A DNA stretch of 64,000 nucleotides from Fervidibacillus halotolerans (GTDB lineage: Bacteria > Bacillota > Bacilli > Bacillales > Caldibacillaceae), in NCBI RefSeq assembly GCF_026547205.1, contig NZ_CP106877.1:2808501-2872500 (forward strand), in the 5' to 3' direction. Of this stretch, positions 36,306-46,841 are shown piece after piece (position 1 is the stretch's first letter; every line of letters starts with the position of its first letter). The position numbers were made by a program, and so were the translations under genes. The notes beneath the pieces were generated by a model. That model was not told the origin of the DNA, searched no databases, and saw only the letters and a list, made by a program, of their open reading frames with translations.

Positions 36306-37268
36306 TCAATCGTAGCGAATTCTTGGGTCGACGATACTATATAGAATATCTGCAATTAAGTTTCCAACGAGGATAAACAAGCCAAACATTAAAGTGAGGG
36401 CCATTATTACCGGATAATCCCGATTCCCGATCGATTCGAGCAAAAGCATGCCAATACCTGGAAATGTAAAAACACCTTCCGTGATGACTGCCCCACTAAC
36501 AATAGCCCCAAATTCAAATCCAAAAAGGGTAATAATCGGAATGAGCGCATTCCTGAGCGTATGTTTATAGAGGACTGTTCTTTCCGTCAATCCTTTTGCC
36601 CTAGCGGTACGGATATAGTCACTTCCTAAAACGGTTAATACTTCAGAGCGCATGTACCGCATGTATGAAGCAGTGCTCGCTAGGCCTAACGTTAATCCAG
36701 GCAAAACGAGATGGTGAAGCCGGTCTAAAAATCCTCCGAAACCACCTGAATTGGAAACGGAAATGTATCCTTGTGAAGGAAACCATCCTAATTGAATGGC
36801 AAAAAGGTAAATAGCGACCAACCCAAAAAAGAAGTTAGGAACAGCCAGTCCGAAAAATCCGAATCCGGTGGCGAAATAGTCAAGGGGTGAATATGGGTTT
36901 CTCGCAGAATAAATGCCAATTGGAATAGCAACAATGAGTGTGACAAATAAAGAGAAAACCCCTAAATAAAGCGTATTTGGAAGGCGACTCAGTATGAGCT
37001 CAGAAACGTCCCTTCCTACATATCTAATCGATTCTCCGAAGTCTCCTTGAGCTGCCATGGATAACCATCGGAAATATTGCACTGGAATGGGGTCATTATA
37101 CCCTTTAGCTTCCCTCGCTTCTTCGAGGACGCTCGGATCTAAGTCCGGATCGAGAATTTTTGAGTATGGATCACCGGGAGCGGCTTTCAATAATGCAAAA
37201 ACAATGATCGTTAGAGCAAATAACATCGGAATGAATACGAGAATTCGTCTAAAGATATATTGGTACAT
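36306..37268 (-). CDS. appB: Oligopeptide ABC importer, permease 1
   Basis: A 320-residue permease of the OppB/DppB group with six helices and the docking loop YIRTARAKGLTERTVLYKHT. KAAPGDP in the first periplasmic loop is typical. ATG 37268 follows GGAGGGTAAAA; the frame is open to 37343 but without a ribosome site. A hairpin separates it from appA. Confidence 0.92.
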   Translation of the reverse strand: MYQYIFRRILVFIPMLFALTIIVFALLKAAPGDPYSKILDPDLDPSVLEEAREAKGYNDPIPVQYFRWLSMAAQGDFGESIRYVGRDVSELILSRLPNTLYLGVFSLFVTLIVAIPIGIYSARNPYSPLDYFATGFGFFGLAVPNFFFGLVAIYLFAIQLGWFPSQGYISVSNSGGFGGFLDRLHHLVLPGLTLGLASTASYMRYMRSEVLTVLGSDYIRTARAKGLTERTVLYKHTLRNALIPIITLFGFEFGAIVSGAVITEGVFTFPGIGMLLLESIGNRDYPVIMALTLMFGLFILVGNLIADILYSIVDPRIRYD

Positions 37269-37315
37269 TTTTACCCTCCATAAATATCTGTAACGCTTCT
37301 TGACGTACTGTAATG

Positions 37316-37354
37316 AGGAAAAGAGCATGCAAACTAGGGGCACGCTCTTTTCCT
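37316..37354 (-). promoter_or_regulatory. Intercistronic stem-loop between appA and appB
   Basis: AGGAAAAGAGC and GCTCTTTTCCT pair perfectly around a 17-base loop, six bases after the appA stop. No T tract follows on the minus strand, so it probably protects the appA message or causes partial termination, giving more binding protein than permease. Confidence 0.6.
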
Positions 37355-37359
37355 AGAAT

Positions 37360-39126
37360 TTACTCTTCAGATTCTAGGTACCATTTATGCACATCGTTCA
37401 AGAATGAAGCAGGAGACGGATTTACACCTTTCAACCGTGTATTGTATGCATATAAAGTGTTTTTGACGTAAAGAATGAGCGCTGGTAGATCATCTTGGAA
37501 CATCACTTGCCAATCGCTATATACTTGTTTACGGAATTCACTATCAAATGCATTTGGAGGTGTAATTGCTTTTTGAACAAGTGCATCTGCTTCTGGATTG
37601 TTCCAACGCCCGAAGTTATAAGCATCAGCAGCAGTCCATAGTCCGCTCGGATCCGGATCCGTTGTGGATAAACTCCAACCGAGCAAGTAAAGATCCCATT
37701 CAGTATTATTCGTCAATTGTTCCACGTATGCAGACATATCTAACGGTTGCAATAGATTAATATTGATTCCGACTTCTTCTAACATTTCTTCAATAATCGG
37801 GGCGGATTTTTCGCGGATCACATTTCCTTTCGGATATGCCATATTTAATACCCACTCATTGCCATTTGGATCTTCTCGGAAACCGTCCCCATTTGTATCT
37901 ACATATCCTGCTTCATCAAGGAGTTGTTTTGCTTTTTCCGGGTTAAATTCGTATTGTTCAGGATTTTCTCCATCAAAATATTCGAACTGTTTGGCGATTG
38001 GTGAATTGATAACTTGACCTCTATCGTGTAGCAAACCTTTAATTAAATAAGGTCGATTAATTGCATAAGCAATGGCTTGACGAACCCGTTTATCTGCTAA
38101 TTTTTCATTTGGTACAAAATTATCTGGATTGATTACGCCGTTTTCCATATCTTCTTCTGTGCGGAAATTATGGATAAACCCTAAAATTTGGTATCCAAAA
38201 TCCATTTGTTCGATAATTTTCACATGATCCATAGAATCTACCTTGTCATAATCTGCTGCTTGGAAACCGTTCGGATCAGCTACGAAATCAATTTCTCCCT
38301 TTTCTAGCAATGATAGAATGATATCTTGGTTGACAACTTTCCAAACGACCTTTTCGATTTGCGGTTCTCCTTGCCAATAATTTTCATTTTTCGTTAAATG
38401 ATATTCTTGCCCTTCAATCATTTGAGTAAATTTGTAAGGACCCGTTCCGATTACTTTGTTCGGTAATAATGATTCATCTGCACTTGGCATATCGATGACA
38501 GGTATATCTTTGAAAATGTGTTCTGGAATAATTGGGAAGCTGGCATCAGCCAAAGCGATAACATTCGGTTCTTTAAAGTTAAATGTTACGGTAAAATCAT
38601 CTTCTGCTACAACACCGGGGAACTCATCTGTTTCTCCACTATTATATTCTTCGTAACCTACTAACTTAGTAACATAGCTCGTGCGTACCCCTCCAGCTTT
38701 AATATAATCTGGGTCTGCGATCGATTTATACGTAAACACAACGTCATCAGCGGTGAATTGTTCTCCATCATGCCAGTAAACATCTTGCCGAAGTTTAAAG
38801 GTGACGGAAGAATGGTCTTCATTGAATTCCCAAGATTCAGCAAGAAGTGGTTCGAACTCTAATTTTTTGTTTTGAGTGAGCAGACTTTCGTGCGTGAAAC
38901 TGAGGATATTTGCTTCATATGCTTCTTCATAAAAGATTGGATTAAATTGTCCAGTTGGTGCAGTATCCATCACACCGACGAGGATGCTTTCTTCCTGACT
39001 TTCACCTTCATCACTTTGTTCATCAGAATCGGCTTCTTCATTGTTACCGCATGCTGTTAAAATACCAAAGATGAAAAGGAATGCTAGAAAAGATAACCAA
39101 GCCTTTCTTTTTTTCAAATGATTCAC
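37360..39126 (-). CDS. appA: Oligopeptide-binding lipoprotein
   Basis: A 588-residue extracytoplasmic solute-binding protein (family 5). The signal peptide ends in the lipobox LTAC, followed by an acidic linker. Domain landmarks are LLAESWEFNEDHSSVTFKLR, DVYWHDGEQFTADDVVFTYK and GTGPYKFTQM, as in OppA/AppA proteins. It binds peptides and passes them to AppBC. Central gene of the operon; the start follows AGGGGTGAATC. Confidence 0.92.
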   Translation of the reverse strand: MNHLKKRKAWLSFLAFLFIFGILTACGNNEEADSDEQSDEGESQEESILVGVMDTAPTGQFNPIFYEEAYEANILSFTHESLLTQNKKLEFEPLLAESWEFNEDHSSVTFKLRQDVYWHDGEQFTADDVVFTYKSIADPDYIKAGGVRTSYVTKLVGYEEYNSGETDEFPGVVAEDDFTVTFNFKEPNVIALADASFPIIPEHIFKDIPVIDMPSADESLLPNKVIGTGPYKFTQMIEGQEYHLTKNENYWQGEPQIEKVVWKVVNQDIILSLLEKGEIDFVADPNGFQAADYDKVDSMDHVKIIEQMDFGYQILGFIHNFRTEEDMENGVINPDNFVPNEKLADKRVRQAIAYAINRPYLIKGLLHDRGQVINSPIAKQFEYFDGENPEQYEFNPEKAKQLLDEAGYVDTNGDGFREDPNGNEWVLNMAYPKGNVIREKSAPIIEEMLEEVGININLLQPLDMSAYVEQLTNNTEWDLYLLGWSLSTTDPDPSGLWTAADAYNFGRWNNPEADALVQKAITPPNAFDSEFRKQVYSDWQVMFQDDLPALILYVKNTLYAYNTRLKGVNPSPASFLNDVHKWYLESEE

Positions 39127-39288
39127 CCCTTAATTTTTTTAGTGATCAAAAATCATATTAAACCGTCATGATTCTTAGAGGGAATGAATAGAAAAAGCCC
39201 CCCTGAAATTGTGAAAACAGTGTATACCTTCCCCCTTTCATCACCCCCTTAAAGTTTGAAAGTTTAGTTAATTTTAATTAGAAAAATT

Positions 39289-40293
39289 TTATTCGTACAA
39301 ATGACAGGCGACATAATGGTTGTTTCCCATATCTTTTAATTCCGGTCGGACTTCAGAGCAAAGGTCGAATGCCTTCGGACACCTCGTTCGAAATGGGCAA
39401 CCAGAAGGAGGATTGGATGGACTTGGTAAGTCTCCTTGTAAAATGATTTTTTCCCTTCGGCTGTTTTTGTCGACCGTTGGAATGGATGAAAGTAATGCTT
39501 GTGTATAAGGGTGGAGAGGTTTTTCGTATATTTCTCTCTTCGGTGCTACTTCTGCAATTCTCCCTAAGTACATTACTGCGACCCGGTCACTAATATGTTT
39601 TACAACACTTAAATCGTGGGAAATAAAGAGATACGTTAAATTTAACTCGTCTTGTAAATCAGCCATTAAATTCAACACTTGGGCTTGGATTGATACGTCT
39701 AAAGCGGATACCGGTTCATCACAGACGACGAATTTCGGGTTTAATACTAGGGCCCGGGCGATACTAATCCGTTGTCTTTGTCCGCCAGAAAATTCATGTG
39801 GATATTTTAGTTGATCACTCGTCCGAAGCCCGACTTTGTCTAGTATTTCATTTACTTTCTTTTTTCGCTCATTTTTATCTAAATTTGTTTGTACGATCAG
39901 CGGTTCTTCAATTAATTCTTGAACGCTCATACTAGGATTGAGTGAAGCATATGGATCTTGGAAAACAATTTGCATATCTTTTCTGATGGGTCGTAGTTGG
40001 CGATTCGATTTTGATGTTATGTCTTCATTTTCAAACAATATTTGCCCATCAGTTGGACTTAGAAGACGTAAAATAACTCTTCCTAATGTGGATTTTCCTG
40101 AACCGGACTCTCCAACGATCCCTAACGTTTCCCCTCTAAAAACTTTCAATGAAACGTCATCCACTGCTTTTACGTGACCGACCGTTCTCCGCAACACGCC
40201 TCCTTTAATCGGGAAATATTTTTTTAAATTGTTTACTTCTAAAATTGTATCGTTATTTGTTTCTTGTATTACTTTTTTTTCAGTAATTGTCAA
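39289..40293 (-). CDS. appF: Oligopeptide ABC importer, ATPase 2
   Basis: A 334-residue ATPase: Walker [12 protein letters not shown], signature FSGGQRQRISIARAL, Walker B FVVCDEPVSALDVSIQ, and the oligopeptide-type C-terminus with PSNPPSGCPFRTRCP, which in this family can hold an iron-sulphur cluster. TTG 40293 is chosen because AAGGAGG lies nine bases upstream; a longer frame to 40395 has no ribosome site. Confidence 0.9.
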   Translation of the reverse strand: MTITEKKVIQETNNDTILEVNNLKKYFPIKGGVLRRTVGHVKAVDDVSLKVFRGETLGIVGESGSGKSTLGRVILRLLSPTDGQILFENEDITSKSNRQLRPIRKDMQIVFQDPYASLNPSMSVQELIEEPLIVQTNLDKNERKKKVNEILDKVGLRTSDQLKYPHEFSGGQRQRISIARALVLNPKFVVCDEPVSALDVSIQAQVLNLMADLQDELNLTYLFISHDLSVVKHISDRVAVMYLGRIAEVAPKREIYEKPLHPYTQALLSSIPTVDKNSRREKIILQGDLPSPSNPPSGCPFRTRCPKAFDLCSEVRPELKDMGNNHYVACHLYE

Positions 40294-40481
40294 TAGTGGT
40301 GCCTCCTTATTTAATGTCGAAATTAGGTAGGAAGGTCGATAGATGATTATCCTGGTCAGTTTTTCTAAAAATGGAAGTTTCAATTTATAAAACATTCCAT
40401 TTACATATCATTGGTATCATTTTGATCCTTTTGAATAAAATTTGGCAGCATTAACAACCTGATTCAGTGCGATTTCAAGCA

Positions 40482-41462
40482 TTATACTGATTCTTTGTAT
40501 AGAAAACAGCGTGCCTGATGATTGGTTTCGATTTCCAAAAGTTTTGGATTAGACTGATGACATTCTTCCATCGCATATGGACATCGGTCTGAAAATCGGC
40601 ACCCCTTTGGGAAGTTAAATGCTGGAGGAACAATCCCTTTAATTGCCCCGAGTCGTTCGACTTCCCGATCGATACTCGGTAAACTTTCCAAAAGTCCTCT
40701 CGTATAAGGGTGTAATGGATTTTCAAACAATCGTTCAACACTTGTACTTTCCACAATTTGTCCACCATACATAACCATAACCCGATCCGCATGTTCAGCA
40801 ACGATCCCAAGATCATGGGTAATCAGTAAGATGGACATGTGAAATTTTTCTTTCATTTCATCTAGAAGGGTTAAGATCTGTGCTTGAATGGTCGCATCCA
40901 AAGCGGTGGTTGGTTCATCGGCAATAAGCAATTTCGGATTACAAGAAAGAGCAATGGCAATCATTGCCCTTTGTCGCATTCCCCCGGATAGTTGGTGGGG
41001 ATATTCACGTATCGTTTCTTCCGCTCGTGGGAATCCGACGATTTTTAACAATTCTACCGCTTTTATGTAAGCTTCCTTTTTTGAGATTTTCTGATGTTTT
41101 CTCAACGATTCCATGATTTGATTTCCTATTGTAAAAACAGGATTTAATGCGGTCATCGGTTCTTGAAAAATCATCGCCATATCATTTCCGCGGATTTTTG
41201 TCATCTGTTTTTCCGTTAGTGAAATTAAATCTGTTCCTGAAAATAGGATGGAACCCCCTTCAATTTTTCCAGGCTTATCGATTAACTTCATTATGGAAAG
41301 AGACGTGATACTTTTCCCACTACCCGATTCTCCAACTAAGGCAACGGTTTCTCCCGGATAAATTTGAAAATCAACACCATCCACAGCCTTCGCAACCTTA
41401 TTTCCTTCTAAATAAAAATAAGTTTTCAAATCTTTGACTTCTAAAATAGGGGTTTTTTCCAT
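40482..41462 (-). CDS. appD: Oligopeptide ABC importer, ATPase 1
   Basis: A 326-residue ATPase: Walker [12 protein letters not shown], signature [15 protein letters not shown], Walker [17 protein letters not shown], and the C-terminal [20 protein letters not shown] motif. First gene of appDFABC. ATG 41462 follows GAGGTGGCTTCG. The 188 bases between it and appF hold no gene. Confidence 0.92.
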   Translation of the reverse strand: MEKTPILEVKDLKTYFYLEGNKVAKAVDGVDFQIYPGETVALVGESGSGKSITSLSIMKLIDKPGKIEGGSILFSGTDLISLTEKQMTKIRGNDMAMIFQEPMTALNPVFTIGNQIMESLRKHQKISKKEAYIKAVELLKIVGFPRAEETIREYPHQLSGGMRQRAMIAIALSCNPKLLIADEPTTALDATIQAQILTLLDEMKEKFHMSILLITHDLGIVAEHADRVMVMYGGQIVESTSVERLFENPLHPYTRGLLESLPSIDREVERLGAIKGIVPPAFNFPKGCRFSDRCPYAMEECHQSNPKLLEIETNHQARCFLYKESV

Positions 41463-41520
41463 CGAAGCCACCTCGGAATTTTTGTTAAATTCAGTTAATA
41501 AAAAAATCTGTTATTTATGT

Positions 41521-41548
41521 AGTATACTATATTTCTGATAATTAGCAA
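41521..41548 (-). promoter_or_regulatory. Candidate promoter of appDFABC
   Basis: On the minus strand TTGCTA is followed after 16 bases by TATACT, about 60 bases before the appD start codon. Confidence 0.5.
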
Positions 41549-41690
41549 TATATTAAATAAAAAAATATAAAAATATATTATATAATATTTAACATTCTGA
41601 GTTTATTCTAAGGTACCGTCAAGAATTTTGTGTAAGGTTCTATAGAGTATCCTCAGATTATGCTTTATTTGATAATAAATTCATTTATCT

Positions 41691-41734
41691 GTTTCCCACT
41701 AGGAGACTGAATATTCAGTCTCCTAGTGGGAAAC
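41691..41734. terminator. Perfect 20-base palindrome at the IS256 transposase 3' end
   Basis: GTTTCCCACTAGGAGACTGA and its exact complement flank ATAT. It lies 40 bases past the transposase stop and probably ends its transcript or blocks transcription entering from outside. No clear T tract follows. Confidence 0.6.
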
Positions 41735-41771
41735 GCACACCTCTTCGAATATCTTTACATACTTACAAATT

Positions 41772-42946
41772 TTAGTATCTTTCTTCGAACATTTCTTGCA
41801 GGGCTTGATAGGCGTTTGAAAAACCTCGTAATTTTCTATTCGACCATTTTTCATTAAAGTCTTGTATGGTCAAATACGTGATTTTCTCCGCAGCTTCTAT
41901 ACTTGAAAGACTGTTCATCGTCTTTAGTCGTCTACGTATGTCTTTAATGGTTCTTTCGATCGCGTTTGTCGTGTATATGACACTGCGTATGCTTAGTGGA
42001 TATTTCATAAACGTGAGTAGAACGTCTAAATCTTTTTCCCATGATTGTACTTCTCTTGCGTATTTTTTGGACCACTTTTTCTCGAATTCATGAAATGCTT
42101 GTATCGCAGCTTCTTTTGTCGCGGCACGATAAATAAGCTTTAAATCTTCTGCCACTTCTATTTGGTCTTTCTTTCTGACTTTATTTAATGTATTTCTGAC
42201 TTTGTGTACGACACATCGTTGTACATCGGCTTTTGGATAGACAGATTTAAAAGCTTCTTCTAAGCCATTAAGACCATCAAACACGCCAAGTAATACTTCT
42301 TTTACTCCGCGCTGATATAAATCTTGAAGAATTTCTTGCCATCCAAGAGCGCTTTCTTGACCTCCAACATAGAAGCCTAATATTTCTCGGTAGCCATCTT
42401 CATTGACTCCAAGGACGATATAAATGACTTCCTTCGCATACGTATCACGACGGACTTTTATATATAAGCCATCTAGGTAAAGGACAGAATAACGCTTATT
42501 GAGTGGACGTTGTTGCCATTTTCGAATGTCTTCGATCGTCGCATCTGTAATATTGCTTATCGTGGTTGGGGAGTAACTGGAACCAAGAATTCGTTCGATA
42601 AATTTACCGATTTCTCGAGTACTCATCCCACTTTGGTACATTTTAATAATCGCTTCTTCGAGCCAACCATCGCGGCGTTGATAAGGTTCAAATAGTTGGG
42701 TTTGAAAATCCCCATTTCGATCTCGTGGAACATAAAGCTGATCAATTTTCCATACTTAGTATCCAAAGAACGGGTGTAATACCCATTTCTGGAGTTATGA
42801 ACCTCTTTCTGTTCCACTTCTAAAAAGTTTTTGATTTCTTCTTTCATGATGAGCTCTAATTTTTCTTTTACAAACTCACGAATCAAATTTTCTAGTTGAT
42901 TTACGAAGTCAGAGTTAGGTATACTACTAGACATAGGTAGGGTCAT
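41772..42946 (-). pseudogene. IS256-family transposase, frameshifted
   Basis: Two frames make one mutator-type transposase of about 390 residues. The first (42946 to about 42758) ends NGYYTRSLDTKYGK and then goes astray; the second contains MYQSGMSTREIGKFIERILG and runs to 41772. Restoring one A in the run GGAAAA after KYGK gives IDQLYVPRDRNGDFQTQLFE, as in intact relatives. The catalytic residues are all in the second part: Asp in VLYLDGLYIKVR, Asp in GVFDGLNG and Glu in TTNAIERTIKDIRRR. ATG 42946 lies after AAAGGATGACC. Confidence 0.9.
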
Positions 42947-43040
42947 CCTTTCTCAATTTGTTTGGTCGCAAATCTGAGAATACCCTACCTTTTTTCTTTT
43001 GGTCTAGCAATATGCTTTACACAAAATTTTATACATCATC

Positions 43041-43783
43041 TATTCTAATTTTACAAAAAGTTTTGTACTAGTATCCAAAACACATGAAGGTGAAGACGAT
43101 TCTACTTTTTAATAAAAGGGATGATTGTTGATCGATTTTTGCGAGTTAGAGGATTGATTTTCGGAAATTTGCAACTAAGAAAAAATAAAAAGAAGAAAGT
43201 TGGTTAAAATGTCGATTAGACTAAAACAAAAATCCAAATGGTTAGTTTTGGAATGGGATTTCTACTAGGAAAATGAATGAATAGAATTGGTAAAAGAAAA
43301 AGTTGTTCAAATTTGTATTTTATATAAACTCAACTTTCGCAGACCAATATCTAGTTCAATTACTTGATGTATATAGGTGTTGAACGTTCAAAATTATCGT
43401 TTGACATTTGGACAAATATAAAGAAAGAAACACCTATTCATTTGGTAAAATATTGGTGACCAAACCAAACCCCAAAAGAAAGATGTCACCAAATCATTTA
43501 TGAGCTAAAAATTTAAAAGAGAATTCGGTTCATACTGTCTTACACATCGTTTTTAGTCGAATGAATAGTCTTCTATAATATTTTTCAACATAATCATAGA
43601 ACTGTATGATAAAATTTAACTGAATAGATAGTGTTTTTTCATCTGAAAGAGTGGCGTTTGGCTGAGTTTGTCAGGTCAACGTTTTCCTCTAATGGGATTA
43701 AAGTTAATTCTTTTTAATGAATTATCACGGATTTTTTACGTTCTGATTTAAACAGGAAAGATTTGAAAGAGGAGATGAAAGTG
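43041..43783. other. Long intergenic region between IS256 and DUF997-panF
   Basis: It starts with the IS target duplication and ends with GAGGAG before 43784. The middle 700 bases are AT-rich and full of stops in all frames. GGTGAC near 43453 and GTCACC near 43484 could pair but have a long loop. I see no gene or clear remnant. Confidence 0.45.
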
Positions 43784-44113
43784 ATGGACGTGGATACAAA
43801 AAAGAGAACAGAAAACATTGATACAGATGTTCAGGATCCGATGTTTACAAATGACTCCCGTTTTAAACAGGGGAGAAAAGAAGTGTTAATCGGTGTGGGC
43901 CTCGTCATTTTCAACTTCCTTTGGTGGTTCGGTTTTGCTTATGGTTTAGGTTCAGCTCGTCCAGAGGAATATCAATATATTCTCGGTTTTCCTGCCTGGT
44001 TTTTTTATAGCTGTATTGGAAGTTTGGTCATTATGAGTATTTTAGTCGTTTTCTTCGTGAAAAAATACTTCGTTGAGGTTCCTTTTGATGATGAGTCGAA
44101 TGAGGAAAAATAA
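43784..44113 (+). CDS. DUF997 (YhdT-like) membrane protein
   Basis: A protein of about 109 residues with two membrane helices (EVLIGVGLVIFNFLWWFGFA and FFYSCIGSLVIMSILVVFFV). This is the small protein regularly encoded just before the pantothenate symporter panF, as here (33 bases). It probably helps the symporter fold or work, but its role is not established. ATG 43784 follows GAGGAG; TTG 43763 in frame is an alternative start. Confidence 0.85.
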   Translation: MDVDTKKRTENIDTDVQDPMFTNDSRFKQGRKEVLIGVGLVIFNFLWWFGFAYGLGSARPEEYQYILGFPAWFFYSCIGSLVIMSILVVFFVKKYFVEVPFDDESNEEK

Positions 44114-44146
44114 GATGGAATGATTATATAAGGAAGAAGGGGTTTT

Positions 44147-45598
44147 ATGAATTGGGGAGTTCTTTTTCCGTTAATTCTTTTTTTTATTGTAATTTTAGGT
44201 GTCGGTATTTGGTCTTCTAATTCTAGGATGAAAAAGAAGCATGTGTTCTTAAATGAATATTTTTTGGGAAGTAGAGAAATCGGTGGATATATTTTAGCGA
44301 TGACGATGATGGCTACATACGGAAGCGCTAGTAGCTTTATCGGGGGCCCAGGTGTTGCCTATTCAAAAGGTCTCGGTTGGGTTCTATTATCGATGGCCCA
44401 ACTCCCAGCAGGATATTTTGTATTGATGGTTTTAGGAAAAAAATTTGCTATTGTGGCGAGAAAGTATGAAGCGATAACGTTAAATGACTTTTTAAAGGCG
44501 AGATATCGTAGTACAACAGTAGGGATCATCGGTGCATTAAGTATTATTATCTTTTTATTTTCTGCTATGGCGGCTCAATGGGTCGGAGGAGCCCGTTTAA
44601 TCGAATCGATTACAGGGATTTCCTATAACAGTGCATTATTTATTTTTGCATTAGCCGTTCTCATTTACGTTGTTATTGGTGGATTTCGTGCCGTTGCAGT
44701 AACGGATGCGATTCAAGGAAGTATTATGTTTGTTGGTACGATACTTTTGCTAATTGCTACCATTATTGCCGGTGGTGGCATTGGTAATATTATGGCAGAT
44801 TTAACTGCGGAAAACCCGAATTTAGTTAGTCCTTTCGGTGCAGAAGGAGACCTCACACCTCTTTACGTTTCTTCCTTCTGGATTTTAGTCGGAGTCGGTG
44901 TTGTCGGATTACCTCAAGTAACTGTTCGTGCCATGTCGTATAAAAATGCGAAGGCGATGCATCGGGCCATCATTTATAGTACGATCTTCGTCGGCTTTAT
45001 TATGCTCGGTATGCATTTGATTGGTGCTTTTGCTCGATCAATTATTCCAGGAATTGAAGTCGGAGATACAGTTATGCCGACCATTGCTATGGAAGTATTG
45101 CCGCCAGTTTTAGCGGGACTTGTATTAACAGCACCGATGGCAGCGATTATGTCAACTGTGGATTCGTTGCTTATTTTGGTTAGTTCGGCAGTAGTGAAAG
45201 ATGTATATATTAGTTTTATCAATCCCAATGCTTCAGAAAAGAAAATGAAGAATGTTAGTTTTTTCGTCACAGCAATTTTGGGAATCATCGTTTTCTTAAT
45301 CAGTTTAAGTCCACCGAATTTTTTAATCTGGTTAAATTTATTTGCCTTTGGTGGATTGGAGTCAGCCTTTATTTGGCCGGTCATTTTCGGTCTGTATTGG
45401 AAGGGCGGAAACAAATATGGTGCGATCGCTTCTATGATCGTTGGGGTTGGATCGTATATTATGTTCCACACCTTTTATCCGAACGCTTTTGGCATGCATA
45501 CCGTCGTTATACCGATTGTTTTGTCCCTCGTTTTCTATGTTTTCGTTAGCTTAATATCAGGTAAATACGAGAGTAAAGCCCGATTACATTTGGAGTGA
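44147..45598 (+). CDS. panF: Sodium/pantothenate symporter
   Basis: A 483-residue integral membrane protein of the solute:sodium symporter family with about thirteen helices. YFLGSREIGGYILAMTMMAT and YGSASSFIGGPGVAYSKGLG are typical of PanF, which takes up pantothenate for coenzyme A synthesis. RYRSTTVGIIGALSIIIF and GGFRAVAVTDAIQGSIMF are family motifs. It forms an operon with the DUF997 gene; ATG 44147 follows GGAAGAAGGGG. Confidence 0.92.
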   Translation: MNWGVLFPLILFFIVILGVGIWSSNSRMKKKHVFLNEYFLGSREIGGYILAMTMMATYGSASSFIGGPGVAYSKGLGWVLLSMAQLPAGYFVLMVLGKKFAIVARKYEAITLNDFLKARYRSTTVGIIGALSIIIFLFSAMAAQWVGGARLIESITGISYNSALFIFALAVLIYVVIGGFRAVAVTDAIQGSIMFVGTILLLIATIIAGGGIGNIMADLTAENPNLVSPFGAEGDLTPLYVSSFWILVGVGVVGLPQVTVRAMSYKNAKAMHRAIIYSTIFVGFIMLGMHLIGAFARSIIPGIEVGDTVMPTIAMEVLPPVLAGLVLTAPMAAIMSTVDSLLILVSSAVVKDVYISFINPNASEKKMKNVSFFVTAILGIIVFLISLSPPNFLIWLNLFAFGGLESAFIWPVIFGLYWKGGNKYGAIASMIVGVGSYIMFHTFYPNAFGMHTVVIPIVLSLVFYVFVSLISGKYESKARLHLE

Positions 45599-45920
45599 AT
45601 TTCTTTTTAGTTAATCGATAAAAAAGAGTTTACAAATATTTTTCAGTAAGTTTGAGGGAACGAGCTAAGCATATCTGGTAAGTATATTCATTATTAATTG
45701 GACGTTTCAAAAAGAATAATGTTTTTTTAGTGTGCTAACTGAATACGTAGAGTGAAAAGGGATAAGGTTTTCATAAGATAAAATGATCAATCCGTATATA
45801 CTTACGTGCATATTCGGATTGATCATTTTTTGTTGAAAATATTTTGTGTAAATTTTTTCATTTTTTGGGGTGAATGAATTTCTCCGTGTACTGGGAAGTT
45901 GTCATATCAATACGGTCAGA
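45599..45920. other. Intergenic region between panF and murB
   Basis: Converging genes. It contains the terminator at 45780-45832. Nothing else is supported. Confidence 0.5.
45780..45832. terminator. Strong bidirectional terminator between panF and murB
   Basis: AAAATGATCAATCCG pairs with CGGATTGATCATTTT around a 19-base loop; T tracts lie on both strands. Confidence 0.85.
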
Positions 45921-46841
45921 TTACTTTTCTGGATCTTCTCCGATAATTCGAACTTCCCTTTCCAATTGGACGTTGAACTTTTCTTTCACCGTTTTTTGGA
46001 CGTGTTCAATTAGTGCGATATATTCGGATGCGGTAGCATGATCAATATTGACGATAAATCCTGCATGTTTTTTTGATACTTCTGCGCCACCGATACGGAC
46101 TCCTTGGAGATTACTGTCTTGAATTAATTTTCCAGCAAAATAACCTGGAGGTCTTTTAAACACACTACCACAAGATGGATATTCCAATGGCTGTTTAGAT
46201 TCTCTACGGTATGTTAAATCATCCATAACCGCTTTAATTTCCGAATAGTTTCCTTTTTTTAATTGAAAAGTAGCTTCCAATACGATATCTCCCCGTTCAC
46301 CGATATTGCTATGGCGATAGCCTAAGTCCAATTCGGAAGCTTCTCTTTTTACAAGTTGGCCGTTTTTGTCAACGACGATACAATAATCAAGTACATCTTT
46401 TATTTCCCCACCATAGGCACCCGCATTCATGAAAAGGGCTCCACCGACTGTTCCGGGAATACCACAGGCGAATTCGAGACCGGTTAAGCTTGCATCCAAT
46501 GCTTTTCTGGATGTGTCGATGATTGCTGCACCACTTTGTGCGGTAATCGATGTACGAGTTACGGTAATTTTGTTTAAATGTTTTAATGACAATACGACTC
46601 CACGAATTCCCCCGTCCCGAATAATTAAATTCGATCCGTTTCCTAATAAAGTTAGTGGTACTTTATTTTTTTTGCAATATGAGACTAAACGTTGAACTTC
46701 TTCATATTTCGTTGGTGTGACGAAAAAATCTGCTTTGCCACCAAGCCTTGTATACGTATGATTTTTTAAAATTTCATTTATGGCAATTTGGTCTTTATCG
46801 ATTATTTCCAGTAAGTCTTCATATATCCGTTTGTTATCCAT
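45921..46841 (-). CDS. murB: UDP-N-acetylenolpyruvoylglucosamine reductase
   Basis: A cytosolic FAD enzyme of 306 residues that reduces UDP-GlcNAc-enolpyruvate to UDP-MurNAc with NADPH in peptidoglycan synthesis. The FAD site has [20 protein letters not shown] and [20 protein letters not shown]; the catalytic Ser is in [11 protein letters not shown] and the Glu in [10 protein letters not shown] near the end. ATG 46841 after AAAGGAATGACAAG is preferred; the frame is open to 46925. It stands alone. Confidence 0.94.
   Translation of the reverse strand: MDNKRIYEDLLEIIDKDQIAINEILKNHTYTRLGGKADFFVTPTKYEEVQRLVSYCKKNKVPLTLLGNGSNLIIRDGGIRGVVLSLKHLNKITVTRTSITAQSGAAIIDTSRKALDASLTGLEFACGIPGTVGGALFMNAGAYGGEIKDVLDYCIVVDKNGQLVKREASELDLGYRHSNIGERGDIVLEATFQLKKGNYSEIKAVMDDLTYRRESKQPLEYPSCGSVFKRPPGYFAGKLIQDSNLQGVRIGGAEVSKKHAGFIVNIDHATASEYIALIEHVQKTVKEKFNVQLEREVRIIGEDPEK

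Larger units (their letters stand above)
41612..43040 (-). mobile_element. IS256-family insertion sequence
   Basis: A 1429-base element with 26-base imperfect inverted repeats; the core AATTTTGTGTAA is present at 41624-41636 and as its reverse complement at 43017-43028. It is flanked by the 8-base direct repeat TATTCTAA (41604-41611 and 43041-43048), the size made by this family. It carries one transposase gene in minus orientation, broken by a frameshift, so it should not move without help. It inserted in the region upstream of the app operon. Confidence 0.92.

Noticed and set aside
42740-42770. Programmed frameshift in the IS256 transposase
   Set aside because: IS256-family transposases come from one frame, and only four A are present; a lost base is simpler. 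Slippage is mentioned only as a possibility.
43390-43425. Promoter TTGACA ... TATAAA
   Set aside because: The spacing between the two boxes is only about ten bases.
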